From Meconema thalassinum (lineage: Eukaryota; Arthropoda; Insecta; Orthoptera; Tettigoniidae): DNA of 64,000 bases. The stretch is taken from contig OX336397.1 in NCBI GenBank assembly GCA_946902985.2, positions 153,443,890-153,507,889 on the forward strand, read 5' to 3'. Shown in pieces: positions 34,405 to 46,370 of this stretch. The notes beneath the pieces are model-generated. The model did not search any database and was not told the DNA's origin. It was given only the letters and a program-made list of their open reading frames with translations. The position numbers and the translations under genes were made by a program. Positions within the stretch are counted from its first letter, which is position 1. Every line of letters starts with the position of its first letter.

Positions 34405-37075
34405 ACGCTTAAATCAGGCAGCAGCACTGGAGCAATATCTTCCACATCCTGTTGTATAAAAACAGGCAGGCCTATTATGCAAGATTGTGATGTACCACAT
34501 GCAGTTAAGTCTATAATGTTGCAATCTGTACAGTTTATAAATACTTTCAGGAATAAAAGGTTGAAACACATTAGATTAATATAAACTGTACAGATATGAT
34601 TTTGAAATTAAATTGTATTTCTCTTGACTTTTCATATTACACATTTTTGATTTATTTTTATGTATATTGCGTCAATTCTGAAAGGGAGATCTCCCATTTC
34701 TTCAGTCTTGGTGTAGATCCTGTCATGGAGGCAGGTGACATCGACATGGTTGTGGATGGAGGGCAGAGAACGTATGTTGTCAAGGAGTTGAGATTTTAAT
34801 GGGGCTTATTATATGCTTCCTAGACAAATTCTATATTGCACTCCTCACCTGCCAATGTAAATACAGAGATTAGCCAAATTAGGTGATTAAAAGCAATTCA
34901 AAATTATGGATAACAAACAGTTACATACTCTAATATAACAAGTTAAATTATGCATTCACAAGGTAAAATGCCTGTGCGGATTCCACATGATTATATGTGG
35001 AACAGTATGCCATTGTTTCTACTGAGTGCAGGATACAGGGGAAGTTTTTTCTTATGTATCCCCTGGTCTCTCCCTTCTATAAACTAATACTGTATGCACC
35101 AAGATGAAGAGAATAGGGAACGCACAAGCCAAGCATAAATATGTTACACCATATTGCAAGCACTTCTAATGATAACCTTGGCATCTACGGATGTACCAGG
35201 CTTCAGATGAGACTAATACCTAGGTACAAGGCGATTCAATCGAGAATAAAATCAATAGTCAGAATAAATGTTCACAAAAGTATATTTCCCTAATATTGAA
35301 TAACAGTCACCTAATTATTTCAGAAGTAAACCATTAGGCCCACGATGCCAAAATATATAATTCTCTGCAGTTTTCAGAGTATTTATTTTCTTTCAAATTT
35401 GATGCGCTCTCAGCATCTTGTAGCAACTTGAGTGGGATGGATATAAGTTTCCATACTTCAGCAAATTGGCAGGGTTAGCATTCACGAAAACATAATGGCC
35501 ACAATGGGACAGCATGCACAATGTGTTGTATGTGTCGCAGGAGTTTGTACTTCCATAATTACAAGCAGGACTACTGAACATCCAACACACTGGGCTCTTA
35601 TACGTTGTGCGGAATGTTTAGAAGAGACATTCAACAATTACTGGTGCAGCCGTGGTGGACCTATCGCTCGACTTGCGAATATCTTCGACTTAACATCTCT
35701 ACTTATTTGTTTAGGGATACAAGTCACTGGTGTACATACATAGATCACAGAGCGACACAATCTGTCCGCTTGGTATGACCTATGCCATGTCCGCAATGAA
35801 TGTATTGAATTCTGATAGCCAGAAAGTAGAGAGTATCATGATCAACACATTGATTACACGATATTCTGTTAACAATTAACACGAATAGTAATGGCTTGCC
35901 AATTAATCCTGCAACATTTTACCTCCAAGAATAATGGTGTCTGGTAACGTTAATATGAATTGCCATCAAATTGTTTACTTAAAATACTCCGGATTTATAG
36001 GGATGATATACACTGGGTAGATTTGACTTCAAGGGTATGCTGTTCATAAACCGGATGAAATGTCACGGTCGGTAGCTTTAGGCATCCCTGATTCAGAGAA
36101 ACACCAATGTAAGCTAACACTCCTTTTCCAAACAGAAGCATTAATAGACTACATGTTGCATAAGCTACTTGGGGCAGTAAGAATATAAGTAGTAATATTA
36201 AGCTAATGAAATTATCTTTCAATAAGGAAAACAGATGGAGGTGACAAATGCGTTTCTCCCTCACAATGAGAATGTGGAGCTAGTTTGTAGAGATTCAGAA
36301 TCCCTCATTCAACTAGATACGAACACGTATAAATAAACTCATTCACTCGCTAGAGAAACCAACTGTTGTATTATGGGAGGAATATTGAAGTTATCTGCAG
36401 GAGTGGCAAGAATACATACTTCGCGCTCACTGATGACCACAAAATGTTGCATCCAATCGCCCGACGTTAAATGCAGCTACCATAGATACAGTAATTCATT
36501 GGTCCTTGCTATAAATGATCAAACCCATCGCTAGTTACTTGGTGTTCAGTGGCCCATTTCAATTAATTAGTTGTGATGTTTTCAAACAGTCCTTTCTTTT
36601 CAAAAGTAATCCGTCTTTGAAACTCGTTACAGTAAATGCATGTGAATTACAACTTTCCAATGCAATAAGTGAGAGAAATAAATCTTGAATGCTCGTACTT
36701 AGGATATAAAGCAGGATTTATTTGTCTGTACAATATTATATTGACTGCACAAAAACCACATCATTAAAAGTAGAAACGAGCTCAGTTCCTCTTATTTGAG
36801 AAAAACTTGTATAGTAATGCAGGTGCTAAGAATCCACTAGTTGACTTTTCTCTAGTCAGATATCCTGAACGCAAAGGTATTACATATTTTCTCATGATCA
36901 TCTCATATAGTGAATTTTTAGTCGGTAAACACTATTTTTTCCAACTTGAAGTGAACTTGAAGACTGAAGCAAATTACATGCTGTTAAAAATTATCGTGGG
37001 TAACTAGTTTCGATCATCATAAGATGCATTACATTTAAGCTTTTAAATCTATGTCTACGAATAGGTGTGTTATAC
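34405..37075. other. Sparse unassigned sequence
   Basis: No gene or repeat family recognised in about 2.7 kb. It is the longest stretch of the window where I see no transposon trace. Frames up to 89 codons have no known domains. Confidence 0.4.
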
Positions 37076-37159
37076 AAAAGCAACACTAAAAAATGGCTTC
37101 AAGCCCCACAATAAGTGTGTTATAAAATTACACAGTATATTTATAGAATGACATGTTTT

Positions 37160-37345
37160 TCTCCGGGTACTCCGGTTTTCCGTGTCAACATTTCATTCCA
37201 ACAACACTCACCACGATCATTTCATTTCATCTGTCATTCATTTAATCATTGCCCTAGAGGAGTGCGACAGGCTTCGCCTCTAGATGGGGGCTTCATTCAT
37301 TCCATTCCCGACCTGGTCGGAGACTGGAAGCAGGCTGTGGATTTT
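37160..37345 (+). repeat. Probable dispersed repeat
   Basis: Contains CATTTCATTTCATCTGTCATT, ATCATTGCCCTAGAGG, GTGCGACAGGCTTCGCC, GATGGGGGCTTCATTC and GAAGCAGGCTGTGGA. The sequence style (ATTC-rich start, GC-rich core) suggests a short interspersed element, but no second copy occurs here. It lies just left of the zinc-finger frame. Confidence 0.35.
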
Positions 37346-37554
37346 CATTTTCATTTACAGAATATCTTAGATACGGAAGGTTATTCTATAATCCAATATT
37401 GATAGTGCTTTGTAATTTTTGATATTATACTGATAGTGGTTATTTACGTAGTGGTAGCATTAGAAATCCACCACAGAATCAACCTATCTTCCACAGATCG
37501 GAGAAAACACTCACAAGAGATTCAGTCGGAGACTCACCCAATCAAGATTGTATC

Positions 37555-38262
37555 ATGAAGATAGAAATACCATATATATGCAAAACACGCGGTGGTAACT
37601 TTAAACAAGAAAGTATTATGATGAAAAACATATCGATCCATAGTGGCCTAAAGCCATATTCATGTAGGTTATGTGGAGCAAACTATACTCAGAAAGGTAG
37701 TTTGAAAAGGCACATGTTGACCCATACTGGTATAATGCCTTATTGCTGTCGTACATGCAGAAAGGAATTTACAAATATTAGTACTTTAAAGAACCACATG
37801 TCGATCCATAGTGACTTAAAACCCTATTCGTGTGCATCATGCGGAGCAATGTTTACATGGAAAGGCAGTTTGAAAACGCATATGTTGACTCATAGTGGAA
37901 CAAAGTCTCACTGCTGTGGTACATGTGGAATGAAATTTACTCATGAAATCACATTAAAGAACCACATGTCGATCCATAGTGGCCTAAGACCCTATTCCTG
38001 TGCCTCTTGCGGAAGAATGTTTACAAGAAAAGGTAGTTTGAAAACGCATATGCTGATCCATAGTGGTGTCAAGCCCCATTCCTGTGGTACATGCGGTGCA
38101 AACTTCATTAAGAAAGGCGATTTGAACGCCCACATGCGGATCCATAGCGGTCTTAAGCCACATTCATGTAATACATGCAGTGCCAAGTTCACTCGGAAAA
38201 GTGATTTGAAACGTCACATGCTAATCCATAGTGGTCTCAAGCCACATTCATGTGATACTTAG
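37555..38262 (+). CDS. C2H2 zinc-finger array protein (7 fingers, truncated)
   Basis: A 235-codon frame with seven good C2H2 fingers of the C-x2-C-x12-H-x3-H type, joined by short linkers of the HSGLKPHSC kind; the first starts near residue 36 (YSCRLCGANYTQ). A degenerate finger (YICKTRGGNF) precedes them. An eighth begins (PHSCDT) and is cut by the stop. Such arrays bind DNA, and a nuclear regulatory role is the family norm; the target cannot be read here. The frame is open upstream to 37423, so it may be a terminal exon; acceptor-like CCACCACAG ends near 37475. Fingers resembling this array continue beyond the stop in broken form. It may be a decaying gene or pseudogene. Confidence 0.65.
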   Translation: MKIEIPYICKTRGGNFKQESIMMKNISIHSGLKPYSCRLCGANYTQKGSLKRHMLTHTGIMPYCCRTCRKEFTNISTLKNHMSIHSDLKPYSCASCGAMFTWKGSLKTHMLTHSGTKSHCCGTCGMKFTHEITLKNHMSIHSGLRPYSCASCGRMFTRKGSLKTHMLIHSGVKPHSCGTCGANFIKKGDLNAHMRIHSGLKPHSCNTCSAKFTRKSDLKRHMLIHSGLKPHSCDT

Positions 38263-38420
38263 CTCATAAAGGTGGTCTTGGGGTGGAGCAACTTTCTCTG
38301 TGAATGTTTCTTTTAACAGAGACCTTGTAATGCATAGTAGTCAAAAGCCATCTATCCATTTTCATATAGAACACGCAGAATCTACATACATCAAGAAAAG
38401 TTTCGCATATTGCTGGTCAA
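38263..38420 (+). pseudogene. Decayed continuation of the zinc-finger array
   Basis: After the stop, a shifted frame from 38300 reads NVSFNRDLVMHSSQKPSIHF and HIEHAESTYIKKS, which keep the spacing of a finger (F.....L..H) and a linker (S..KP) without the cysteines. This looks like the remains of fingers eight and nine. Confidence 0.5.
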
Positions 38421-38609
38421 GTATCGTAGAGGTCTCTAATCAATTGTTCGTTCCCGCGTGCATGTATATCGGCTGTGAAAACTTGCCTGTGTCAATGTGG
38501 ATAGATCTGTATGAATGTGGATACGACCCGGTGAACGTATGCAAAACCAATACATCTGAGACCAACCGGGAGGAGGTGGTGCAACGTATTGTCGTCGAAC
38601 CCCTCTTGT

Positions 38610-38845
38610 GTACACCCATAGGCGTATGACAGAAATGCTATCCTCGAACCGGTAGTGAAAGGGTATGTTGAGATTTTCGGTCTAAAATTCATTTTCGTTG
38701 ACGATATCGTTCGGCTGCACAGAATTGGCATTGTTAGTGCCTATCTTCAGGAGAATGGTATCCACAGAATGGATTGGCCTGCCTATGTTCCCGATCTTAA
38801 TTGTGTAGAGCAGGCGTGCACACTGCTTTATAAATAAGTACGTCC
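38610..38845 (+). pseudogene. Tc1-like transposase fragment
   Basis: The frame 38655-38837 reads VDDIVRLHRIGIVSAYLQEN then GIHRMDWPAYVPDLNCVEQA. This is the D.A..H....V...L....I..M.WPA.SPDLN.IE pattern of Tc1 transposases, with the acidic residue of the first block and the SPDLN-IE block (here VPDLNCVE) visible. It interrupts the zinc-finger array. Only about 60 residues survive, and there is no first catalytic block. Confidence 0.6.
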
Positions 38846-38904
38846 TCATTTTACTCCATGGCAATATGCAAAACGTTTTTTGATGTGTGTGTTTTAAAAA
38901 GGAA

Positions 38905-39050
38905 TTGTTTGAAAAACACATGCGGGGAGAACTTTACCACGAAAGAAAGTTTAAAGACACACAGGATGGTCCATCGTGGCTAGCAGCTGCACACATGTTT
39001 TCCATGCGCAGTAAACTTAACTGAGGAATTATCTTCAAAAGTATTTTATT
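38905..39050 (+). pseudogene. Orphan zinc fingers right of the Tc1 fragment
   Basis: 38912-38983 reads CGENFTTKESLKTHRMVHRG followed by a stop, a clear finger tail with both histidines and a linker. A further piece HTCFPCAVNL near 38987-39016 has a C-x2-C pair. They match the style of the array at 37.6-38.3 kb and show that it once extended further. Confidence 0.6.
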
Positions 39051-39700
39051 TGTAAGTAACGAAGAATTAAGTTTTACCACCTGCATGTCATGCAAAGTGA
39101 GAACAACTACCAGCTTATGCCACCAACCCGTCGTCCAATCATCGGCTCTGCGTAACACTACAGGATAGGTGTGGCGGAAGGACATCAAGACGACATGCAA
39201 CGGCGTTTTCTGCTTTAGAAATCCCACCACTTGAGCTTGAGGTTAACGTCGATCGAACGTTTAGAGTTGCAAGAATAACAAGCGTTAGACTCAATAATGT
39301 TCTATGGTAAAGGAATAATGACATATATTTTCCCTACGGCTGAAAATGAAAAAAATTCGTTTATTGACAGAGAATTTAACAATTGATTTTTCATGTTCAA
39401 TGACAAAGAGCGGGATAAGAAATTATAAGGGATGTAATAACAGAAGAGACACTTGGAAATTCAATAAAGGGACATGTCTCTATTTATTGTGAACAGTTTA
39501 CATTCAGTAGACCAAAACATCTTTGAAAATAATTTAATATGATTATTTCCTGTGAAACAAGTCCTTAAATCTACACTAATGTATATTAATATCTCTCCAT
39601 CTTAATGTTTTAATCTCTCCCGCTAATCAATAAATGGAGAGGATATCTGAAATGTGAAAGAGCTATAGACTGAGTGATGATAGCTTGATGTCATTCCAAG
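39050..39700. other. Unassigned sequence
   Basis: No gene or named repeat. Confidence 0.4.
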
Positions 39701-39709
39701 AGGGGGCCA

Positions 39710-40615
39710 TCCTCTTGCAGTCTGTATGGGTACATAGGAGCTCCAAACTGAATAATATTAGCTAAAAGACACACTATTGTGTCAATACCTCTAAAAAGTT
39801 CAATCTACTAACCACCTGGGTCTGTTGGAGCACTAGCCTGAATGATATTAGATAAAGTGTGTCAAACCCTCTCAGAAGAACCATCTGCTCACCGTCTGCC
39901 TGGGTATCTATGACCTCTTAACAGTCTCTTATTAGTTTACTTACGCGCCAAGAGGAACACAATGTGGAATTACCTCTAAGAGGAACCATCTAATCACAGT
40001 TTGATTGGATGTTTAGGAGCTCTATACTGAAGGATGTTAGCCAGGTGTACCTCTAAGAAGAACGATCCGCTCACAGCGTGACTTGGTACCTAGGTGTTCT
40101 TCACTGCAAGATTTTAGCGTGATGACGCAGCAGGCGTGTCAACACCGTTAAGGTGAACAGATACTGACTGTCAGGATGGGTACCTAGGAGCTTTATTCAG
40201 AATAATATTGGCATTAAGATACTCCATGTGTTAATAACCTCTATGAGTAACCATCTTCTCACAGTCTAGGTGGATACGTAGGACCCCGAAACTGAATGAT
40301 ATTAGCTTCACACTTCTGTGTGTCAGTATTCCTAAGAACCATATACTCTCACTCTGGGTGGGTGCCTAGCCAAAACCTCTATGAGTAATCATCTGCTCAC
40401 TGTCTGGGTGGGTAAGTAGGAGCCCTAAACTGAATGACATTAGCTTTAGGACACTCCAGCTGTATCAGTATCATTAAAAACCATCTACTCTCAGTCTGGG
40501 CGTAAGCCTAGGAGTTTCAAACTGAATTATATTTCCTTAGTGACGTTCTGAATGTCTCAGTGCCCTTTAGAGGAACACTCTGCATACAGTTTGTGAGGGT
40601 ACCTAAGAGTTCTGA
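39710..40615. repeat. Degenerate minisatellite, unit about 90-100 bp
   Basis: Ten or so units marked by TGGGTGGGTACCTAGGAGCTC-like strings (about 39723, 40010, 40090, 40180, 40268, 40358, 40408, 40497, 40592), then AAACTGAATGATATTAGC, CACTCCTGTGTCAGTA, CCTCTAAGAGGAACCATCTG and CTCACAGTC. Units are diverged, with deletions. Confidence 0.7.
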
Positions 40616-40734
40616 ATTTTTGTTACAACTCGTGGTTCTCCATCGGAAGGTATTGTGTATATTCTGTAGTTGAGGATATAATAAAACAAACAATTACACT
40701 AATCCCATCGGACAAAACTGTCTATATATTTTTT

Positions 40735-40850
40735 TGACAATACTAGAAGATCCGTGCTGCTCCGCAGCATTCATTGCAGCAATCCTGCAGCACTTCTTTC
40801 CATATGACATTTGCTGTTCGCATGTCCGTATCTTTAACTGTTTACCCAGC
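40735..40850 (+). repeat. Dispersed repeat start (TACTAGAAGATCCGTGCTG)
   Basis: Shares GTGCTGCTCCGCAGCATTCA, CACTTCTTTCCATAT and TTTGCTGTTCGCATGTC with 41.58-41.68 kb. The opening ACTAG followed by an ATCCGTGC string recalls the starts of insect Helitron-like elements, but I see no matching terminus. Confidence 0.45.
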
Positions 40851-41574
40851 GTAAGCTTAAATGGCACACGGACTGCAGGTCCCAGACACAATTCTGAAAA
40901 GGCGAGGTGAACAGCGAAACTCCAAACACGTAGGCTATACTCTGAAGTATTAACTCGACACGACTCGACAGTTTGATGCGGACCGAAGCTGGGGTGATAG
41001 GGTAGTTCGCAAGCTCGATAACTCGCTCCGAGGCTAGTAATTCAAATTTCCACTGAATGAAGATTGCTGGAAGAAATGAAGACGTAAAACACTTATAGTG
41101 GGCTATATGGGAGCTGTCGAGGACATTTTTTGCAGAACTTTTCATGCTGATCAATTGTCAGAGTATATAGATATTTTATAACGTTTTACCCAGCGTAAGC
41201 TTAAAAGACACGTGGACGGAAGGTTTTTCTTCCGACTCGATTCACTGAAGTCGTTACTGCTTGGCTTCCTTTGGTCATAAATAAATGTTTTCTTCCGAAT
41301 CCTTCCTCGAGAAATCCTTTACAGAAAGTCGAAAACCCCATAAAAATCCATCATGTTTTTCTCGAGATTACCCGTCACATCCAAGAATCGGGGGACTTCG
41401 TTTTATGCTATGTATATACAGTAGAGATATCCACATAATTTAAGGCTACAGCGGTACAATTGAGTGTTGTGTCTACTTATGATACCAATGGTATAAATTT
41501 AAAGAAAAATATGGGTCTCTTTGGTTTGAATTTAGGGATTTAACTCTTGGGTAACATATAGAGATGTTCAAATT

Positions 41575-41685
41575 AATAGAATAGACCCATGCTGTTACGC
41601 AGCATTCATTTCAACAATCCTATGGCACTTCTTTCCATATTATGACATTTGCTGTTCGCATGTCTTCGCGCTAGTGACCTGAACA
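41575..41685 (+). repeat. Second copy of the 40.74-kb repeat
   Basis: AGACCCATGCTGTTACGCAG, then CAATCCTATGGCACTTC and GACATTTGCTGTTCGCATG, in the same order as the first copy. Confidence 0.5.
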
Positions 41686-41761
41686 GACAGTTACGGTAGC
41701 GTTGCTTTTGGAAAAATGATGAAGTTGACTTATGAGATCAAATGTCGATCATCCAACTGTA

Positions 41762-41880
41762 TTTATTAATCTCATGAAATAATGTTTTTCAAATACAATT
41801 GGGTACAATCGTGTTGACTGACTGAAGAACTTTAAATTTCGATTACTAAGGCAACACCGAATAATGACTTATTTACGAAG
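41762..41880 (+). repeat. Dispersed repeat (GTTGACCGACTGAAAAGCA family)
   Basis: Copy related to 20.12-20.27 kb: AATCTCATGAAATAATG, TGGGTACAATCGTGTTGAC, GATTACTAAGGCAACACCG. Confidence 0.6.
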
Positions 41881-42189
41881 TAAACTGGGAAAGTCGTCCA
41901 GTATTTGTAATATCACGATTTCAACTTATATTATTGTCGTATAACACGCAGAGGTACATTAGTTGAAGTTCATGAAACAACATTTTGGACATGCCTTGTA
42001 TGTTTCATAAGCAACGAATGAATTGTGGAAAACAAAAGAGTGCAGTAGTGCATTTCGCGATTTCAAAGACATCCAGAAGGAAGTCACCCAGGCGGGGGTA
42101 TTCACTGCATAATATTCATCATAATGTGCTGGGATTCATACTACAGAAATTCCCGGCTCTACCAAGAAATTTAATTGAAAACTGGAACG

Positions 42190-42365
42190 TGGTACACTCA
42201 GCTTCGTAGGGCGAATCTGAGAAGGGCAGGGTTCGATTCCTGCCTCAGCTATCCTGGAGGTGGTTTTCCATGGTTTACCACTTCTACTCCAGTCAAATAC
42301 CACGATGGTTCCTAACTGAAGGCCATGTCTGCCACATTCCCAATCCTATCCCAAATTTACATATC
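42190..42365 (+). mobile_element. SINE-3
   Basis: B box GGGTTCGATTCC at about 42228-42239, then TGGAGGTGGTTTTCCATGG, ACTCCAGTCAAATACC, ATGGTTCCTAACTGAAGGCC. Same head and body as SINE-3 at 7.6 kb, with a more degraded A box. Confidence 0.65.
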
Positions 42366-42797
42366 TTAGTGCAGCAATCACAATAACACAGGTTATCACA
42401 GAAATTCTACAAACACTCACATACCCATGTACACAGGGCAACATGACCACGATGTTCAATCCCCACAAATGGAATAACAACTGTCTACTCATGAAAACTG
42501 CAAAACGGTGATAAGAGAATGTAGGAATGTGTTCTCTGTCAGGGTAGCATTACATTACATTTCGCTAATATGCTGATTAACTGTGCATGCGATAGCATAG
42601 AGAATACTACAGTCCAATACAATCCTTGATTCACAATCGGTCAGTTTTCCCATGTGCAGCAATATACCAAAACGTCTGTAGCAATAAGGGCAAATACGGA
42701 GGCTACACAATGAAACCAGCCATCTGAACAAAATACATTAATTATGAAAATACATTCTTTATACTTTGTACTATAGGGGCCGATTTGACTTGAAAAG

Positions 42798-42856
<59 letters not shown>
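42798..42856. repeat. (GTT)n microsatellite, LINE tail
   Basis: Nearly 20 GTT units. On the minus strand it is an (AAC)n run directly after the LINE stop and is best read as the 3' tail of that LINE. Confidence 0.85.
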
Positions 42857-44721
42857 GAGTCTTCAGTCTTTTGACTGGTTAGATAGAGTTATCCATGCCT
42901 CCCTGTCCTGAGCTAATCGTTTCATCTCTACATAGCTACCACACCCTACATCCGAGGCAATCTGTTTAACATATTCTAACCTTGGTCTAGCCTTACAGTT
43001 CTTGTCCTCCACCCTTCCTTCCATAACTAAGCTTGCAATTCCTGGGTGTCTTACTAAGTGCCCTACTAACCTAAGTCTTCTCTTCATTACCAGTCACCAG
43101 AATCATCTCTTCTCTCCCACTCGGCTTAATACCTTTTCGTTTGTAACCCTCTCTACACATCTGATCTTCATCATATTTCAAACGCTTCAATTCTCCTATT
43201 TTCTGTTGCACTAATAGTCCAAGTTTCGCATCCATAGAGTGCCACACTCTAGACAAAGGCCTTCAAAAATGACTTCCAAATACCTAAATCTACAGTATAT
43301 TCGATGTCAACAGATTCCTTCTTTGTAGAAATGCTTTCCTTGCCTGAGCCATCCTACTTTTTATATCCTCTTTGCTTCGTCCATCACTGGTTATTTTCCT
43401 TCCTAAGTAAGAGAAGATTACTACTTCCTTTAGCCTTTCACCTGCCAATTTGATGACCATAGAGGTTCCTGATTTATTTCGGCTGCATTCCAATATTTTT
43501 GTTTTCTAATTATTAATTTTCATCATGAATTCTTTCCACAAAACGGAGTCCATACCATTCAAACACTCATTCAAATCCTCAGGCGTGTCGGCCAAAATGA
43601 CGATGTCATCAACCATTCTCAGAGTTGAAATTATTTCTGTTTGAATCTTCACGCCCACTTTAAAGTTTTCTCCAATTTCCTTCATTGCTTGTTCAATGTA
43701 AAGATTGAAAACTATAAGGGGATAAGGTGCAGCATTGCCTTACACCTTTCTGAATACCAGATTCTCTCTCATGTCCTTCAGCTCGAATGACTGCTGTGTG
43801 GTTTCTGTATAGGTTGTAGATCACCCTCCTAACCCTGTACTTTATTCCAATCGTTTTCAAAATGTCGATCAATTTAGCCCTATCAACGTTATCAAAAGCC
43901 TTTTCTAAGTCTACAAATGCCATGAACGTTCTCATATCCTCCCTTATTCTACCTTCCTAAATCAGCCTAATACAGCTTCCCTTGTTCCTACATTTCTCCT
44001 GAAACCAAACGGGTCTTCACCCAACTCCGTTTCTATCTGGCTTTCCATTCTAGACAGGATCTTTGAAGCATGATTAATCAAGCTGATTGTACGGTAATAT
44101 TCACATCTGTTCGCTTCTACTTTCTTCGAAATAGGGATGATAACGTTCTTCTTGAAATCAGAAGGTATCTCTCCTGTCTCATAAATCCTACACACCAAGT
44201 GAAATAACCTGATGAGACCATTATCACCTATGCAACGTTGCAACTCAATCGGTATATCATCTATGGCTGGTGCTTTGTTCCTGCTTAAGTCTTCCAATGC
44301 TCTGTCAAATTCTGATCTCAATATTAAATCTCCTTTCGCATCCTCATAAATTTCCTCTTACCTTTCAATTGCATGATTCTGAATCTCCTTACCATTATAG
44401 AAACCCTCTATATATGCTTTCCATCTCTCAACTTTTTCTTCCCTATATGTCAGAGGCTTTCCATCTGTGTCCTTAGTATTACAGCACTTAGTCTTCTTTC
44501 CCCATTAATTCTATTATATCCAGAGTGATCCACGGTATTCTACCTATTCGTTCTTTCCCAGCAATAATTTCTTATGCGGATTTTGTTATTTCATTCTTCA
44601 AAAGTGCCCACTCGTCTGCAATTGAAGTTAGTTTACGGTTTTTCATTAGTCCTTCCTTTATACTTTTCTTGAATCTTTACTTTACATCCTTCTCTTTCAG
44701 TCTGTCTATTGCCCACCTTTT
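42857..44721 (-). pseudogene. LINE ORF2 reverse transcriptase and C-terminus, decayed
   Basis: On the minus strand: 43962-44321 has FDRALEDLSRNKAPAIDDIP and NRCEYYRTISLINHASKIL; 43693-43935 has MAFVDLEKAFDNVDRAKLID (RT motif with the first catalytic Asp) and GIQKGVRQCCTLSP. The catalytic box near 43598 reads RMVDDIVIL instead of the usual FADD, so Ala is replaced by Val. Then follow SYLGRKITSDGRSKEDIKSR, RLRLVGHLVRHPGI and CGSYVEMKRLAQDREAWITL, ending at 42863 just before the (AAC)n tail. The upstream frame peters out at 44721, where a Helentron-like element begins. Shifts and stops make it inactive. Confidence 0.8.
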
Positions 44722-44723
44722 TA

Positions 44724-46060
44724 AGCCTATTTTCATTTATAAAAAAAGGCTTATGAAATCATATTTGACGGTGTGTCTGTCTATGTGTGTGTGCGTATGT
44801 GTGTGATTCGTGTGTGTGAGTCCCCCATAATAAAATCTAAACGGCTAGAGCGATTTCAATGAAACTCGGTAAGTTCATAGCACTATTCCGGACGACCCCG
44901 ACCGTGCCTTTCAAATTTTGTTACATCTCACCATTCCAACATGGTGGCTGTGCGAAATATTTCACCTGCATTCAATATATCCGAAACTATTACCGATATC
45001 ACTCTGGAATTTTGTACGGTGATAAAGGGAACTACTAGAAGTTCACCTGTGTGACTTTTGAAAACCTGGTAACTACAAAACCTACATGGCGGCCAAGCGA
45101 ACTTGCAACTTTTAAATAGACGTTTTTCGCGACTTAACCAACCAAAAGCAATGAAACTTGATATAGTATATTTGTATTGTAATGCACCGACATCTAAATT
45201 CGTTCAATTGTTTACATATCCTCAAGCTGGCGGCTGTGCGAAATATTTCACCGGCATTCTATATCTCTGAAACTATTAGCGGTATCACCCTGAAATTTTG
45301 TACGGAGATAAACTACTAGAAGTTCATCTATGAGACTTTCAAAAACCGGTTAACTACAAAACGAACATGGCGGCCAAGCTAAGTTGAAAGTTTTAAATAG
45401 ATTTCTCTCGCGATTTAATGAACCTAACGCAATGACAATTGGTACAGCAAATGTTTATACACATTGTAATGCACTGGTATCTAATTTAGTTCAATTGTTT
45501 ACATAACCTCAAGATGGCGACTGTGCGAATTTTAAAATTAAGTTTTTATTTCTTGTATCGTAATCATGCGATCGAAGTGAAAGTTTGAATAATGAACCTA
45601 CGCAATAATTTTCATTTAATGGTACATGACTCTATGGCCTATGCATATAACAATCTAACAAGGCGACTATCCGAAATATTTAGATGGTTCTCAATATCTA
45701 CGAATCTGTTACAGCAATCAAACTGATTTTTTATGTTCTTAGGGGATTATGAACATAAGTTCATCTATAGTACTTTCAATAACCTGGTGCTCACAAATCC
45801 AACATGGCGGTATTCACATGGACGTTTCTCGCAATTTATCCATCCGAGTGCAGTGTTACTTGGTACAGTAAATCCTTATACAAATGTTAAATCACTGGCA
45901 TCTAATTTATTTCAATTGTTTCCATAACCACGAGATGGCTGCTGTGCAAAATTTTAAAGTCTCGTTTTTACTTCTTGTGTCCTAATCATGCGATTGAAGT
46001 TGAATACTACACGTACACAATAATCTTCATGTAACAGTTCATAACTCTAAGAAAATAAGA
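44724..46060 (+). mobile_element. Helentron-like element, diverged copy
   Basis: Starts with AGCCTATTTTCATTTAT (44724), GGCTTATGAAATC and a GT run (44776-44815), the same plan as the 8.26-kb copy. The body has tandem units of about 287 bp, marked by GCGGCTGTGCGAAATATTTC (about 44945, 45232), GGCGACTGTGCG (45515) and GGCTGCTGTGC (45935). The 3' terminus is not clear: a GAAAATAAG string near 46051 may be the decayed subterminal repeat, and I see no hairpin. Confidence 0.55.
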
Positions 46061-46370
46061 AAACCTTAATGACTAATAAAGATAGTTGAATATTCAAGAA
46101 TATGTATAGTAGGCCCACACGAATATCTTTGCGAAAATGACTACGATGATGTAGTTGAGACGTGTATTTTGAACTTGTGAAAATAAATTTATTTATAAAT
46201 TACTAATATAAATGAATACATAAGCAAACACGGATATTTTTGCTGTCTAATTTTTCGTCAACTGATATCGCAGTCAACTGAATAATTATAAAAATACAAC
46301 CTTTATTTATTTACATAGTTTATGCCCACATTGGAGCACTTAAATCAAACCAAATACCGTACTTTGAAAT
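46060..46370. other. Unassigned sequence at the LINE 3' end
   Basis: AT-rich; probably contains the 3' untranslated part of the minus-strand LINE at 46.37-50.6 kb. No gene. Confidence 0.35.

Noticed and set aside
44525..44806. A 93-codon plus-strand frame
   Set aside because: Antisense of the LINE running into the GT microsatellite of a Helentron-like element.
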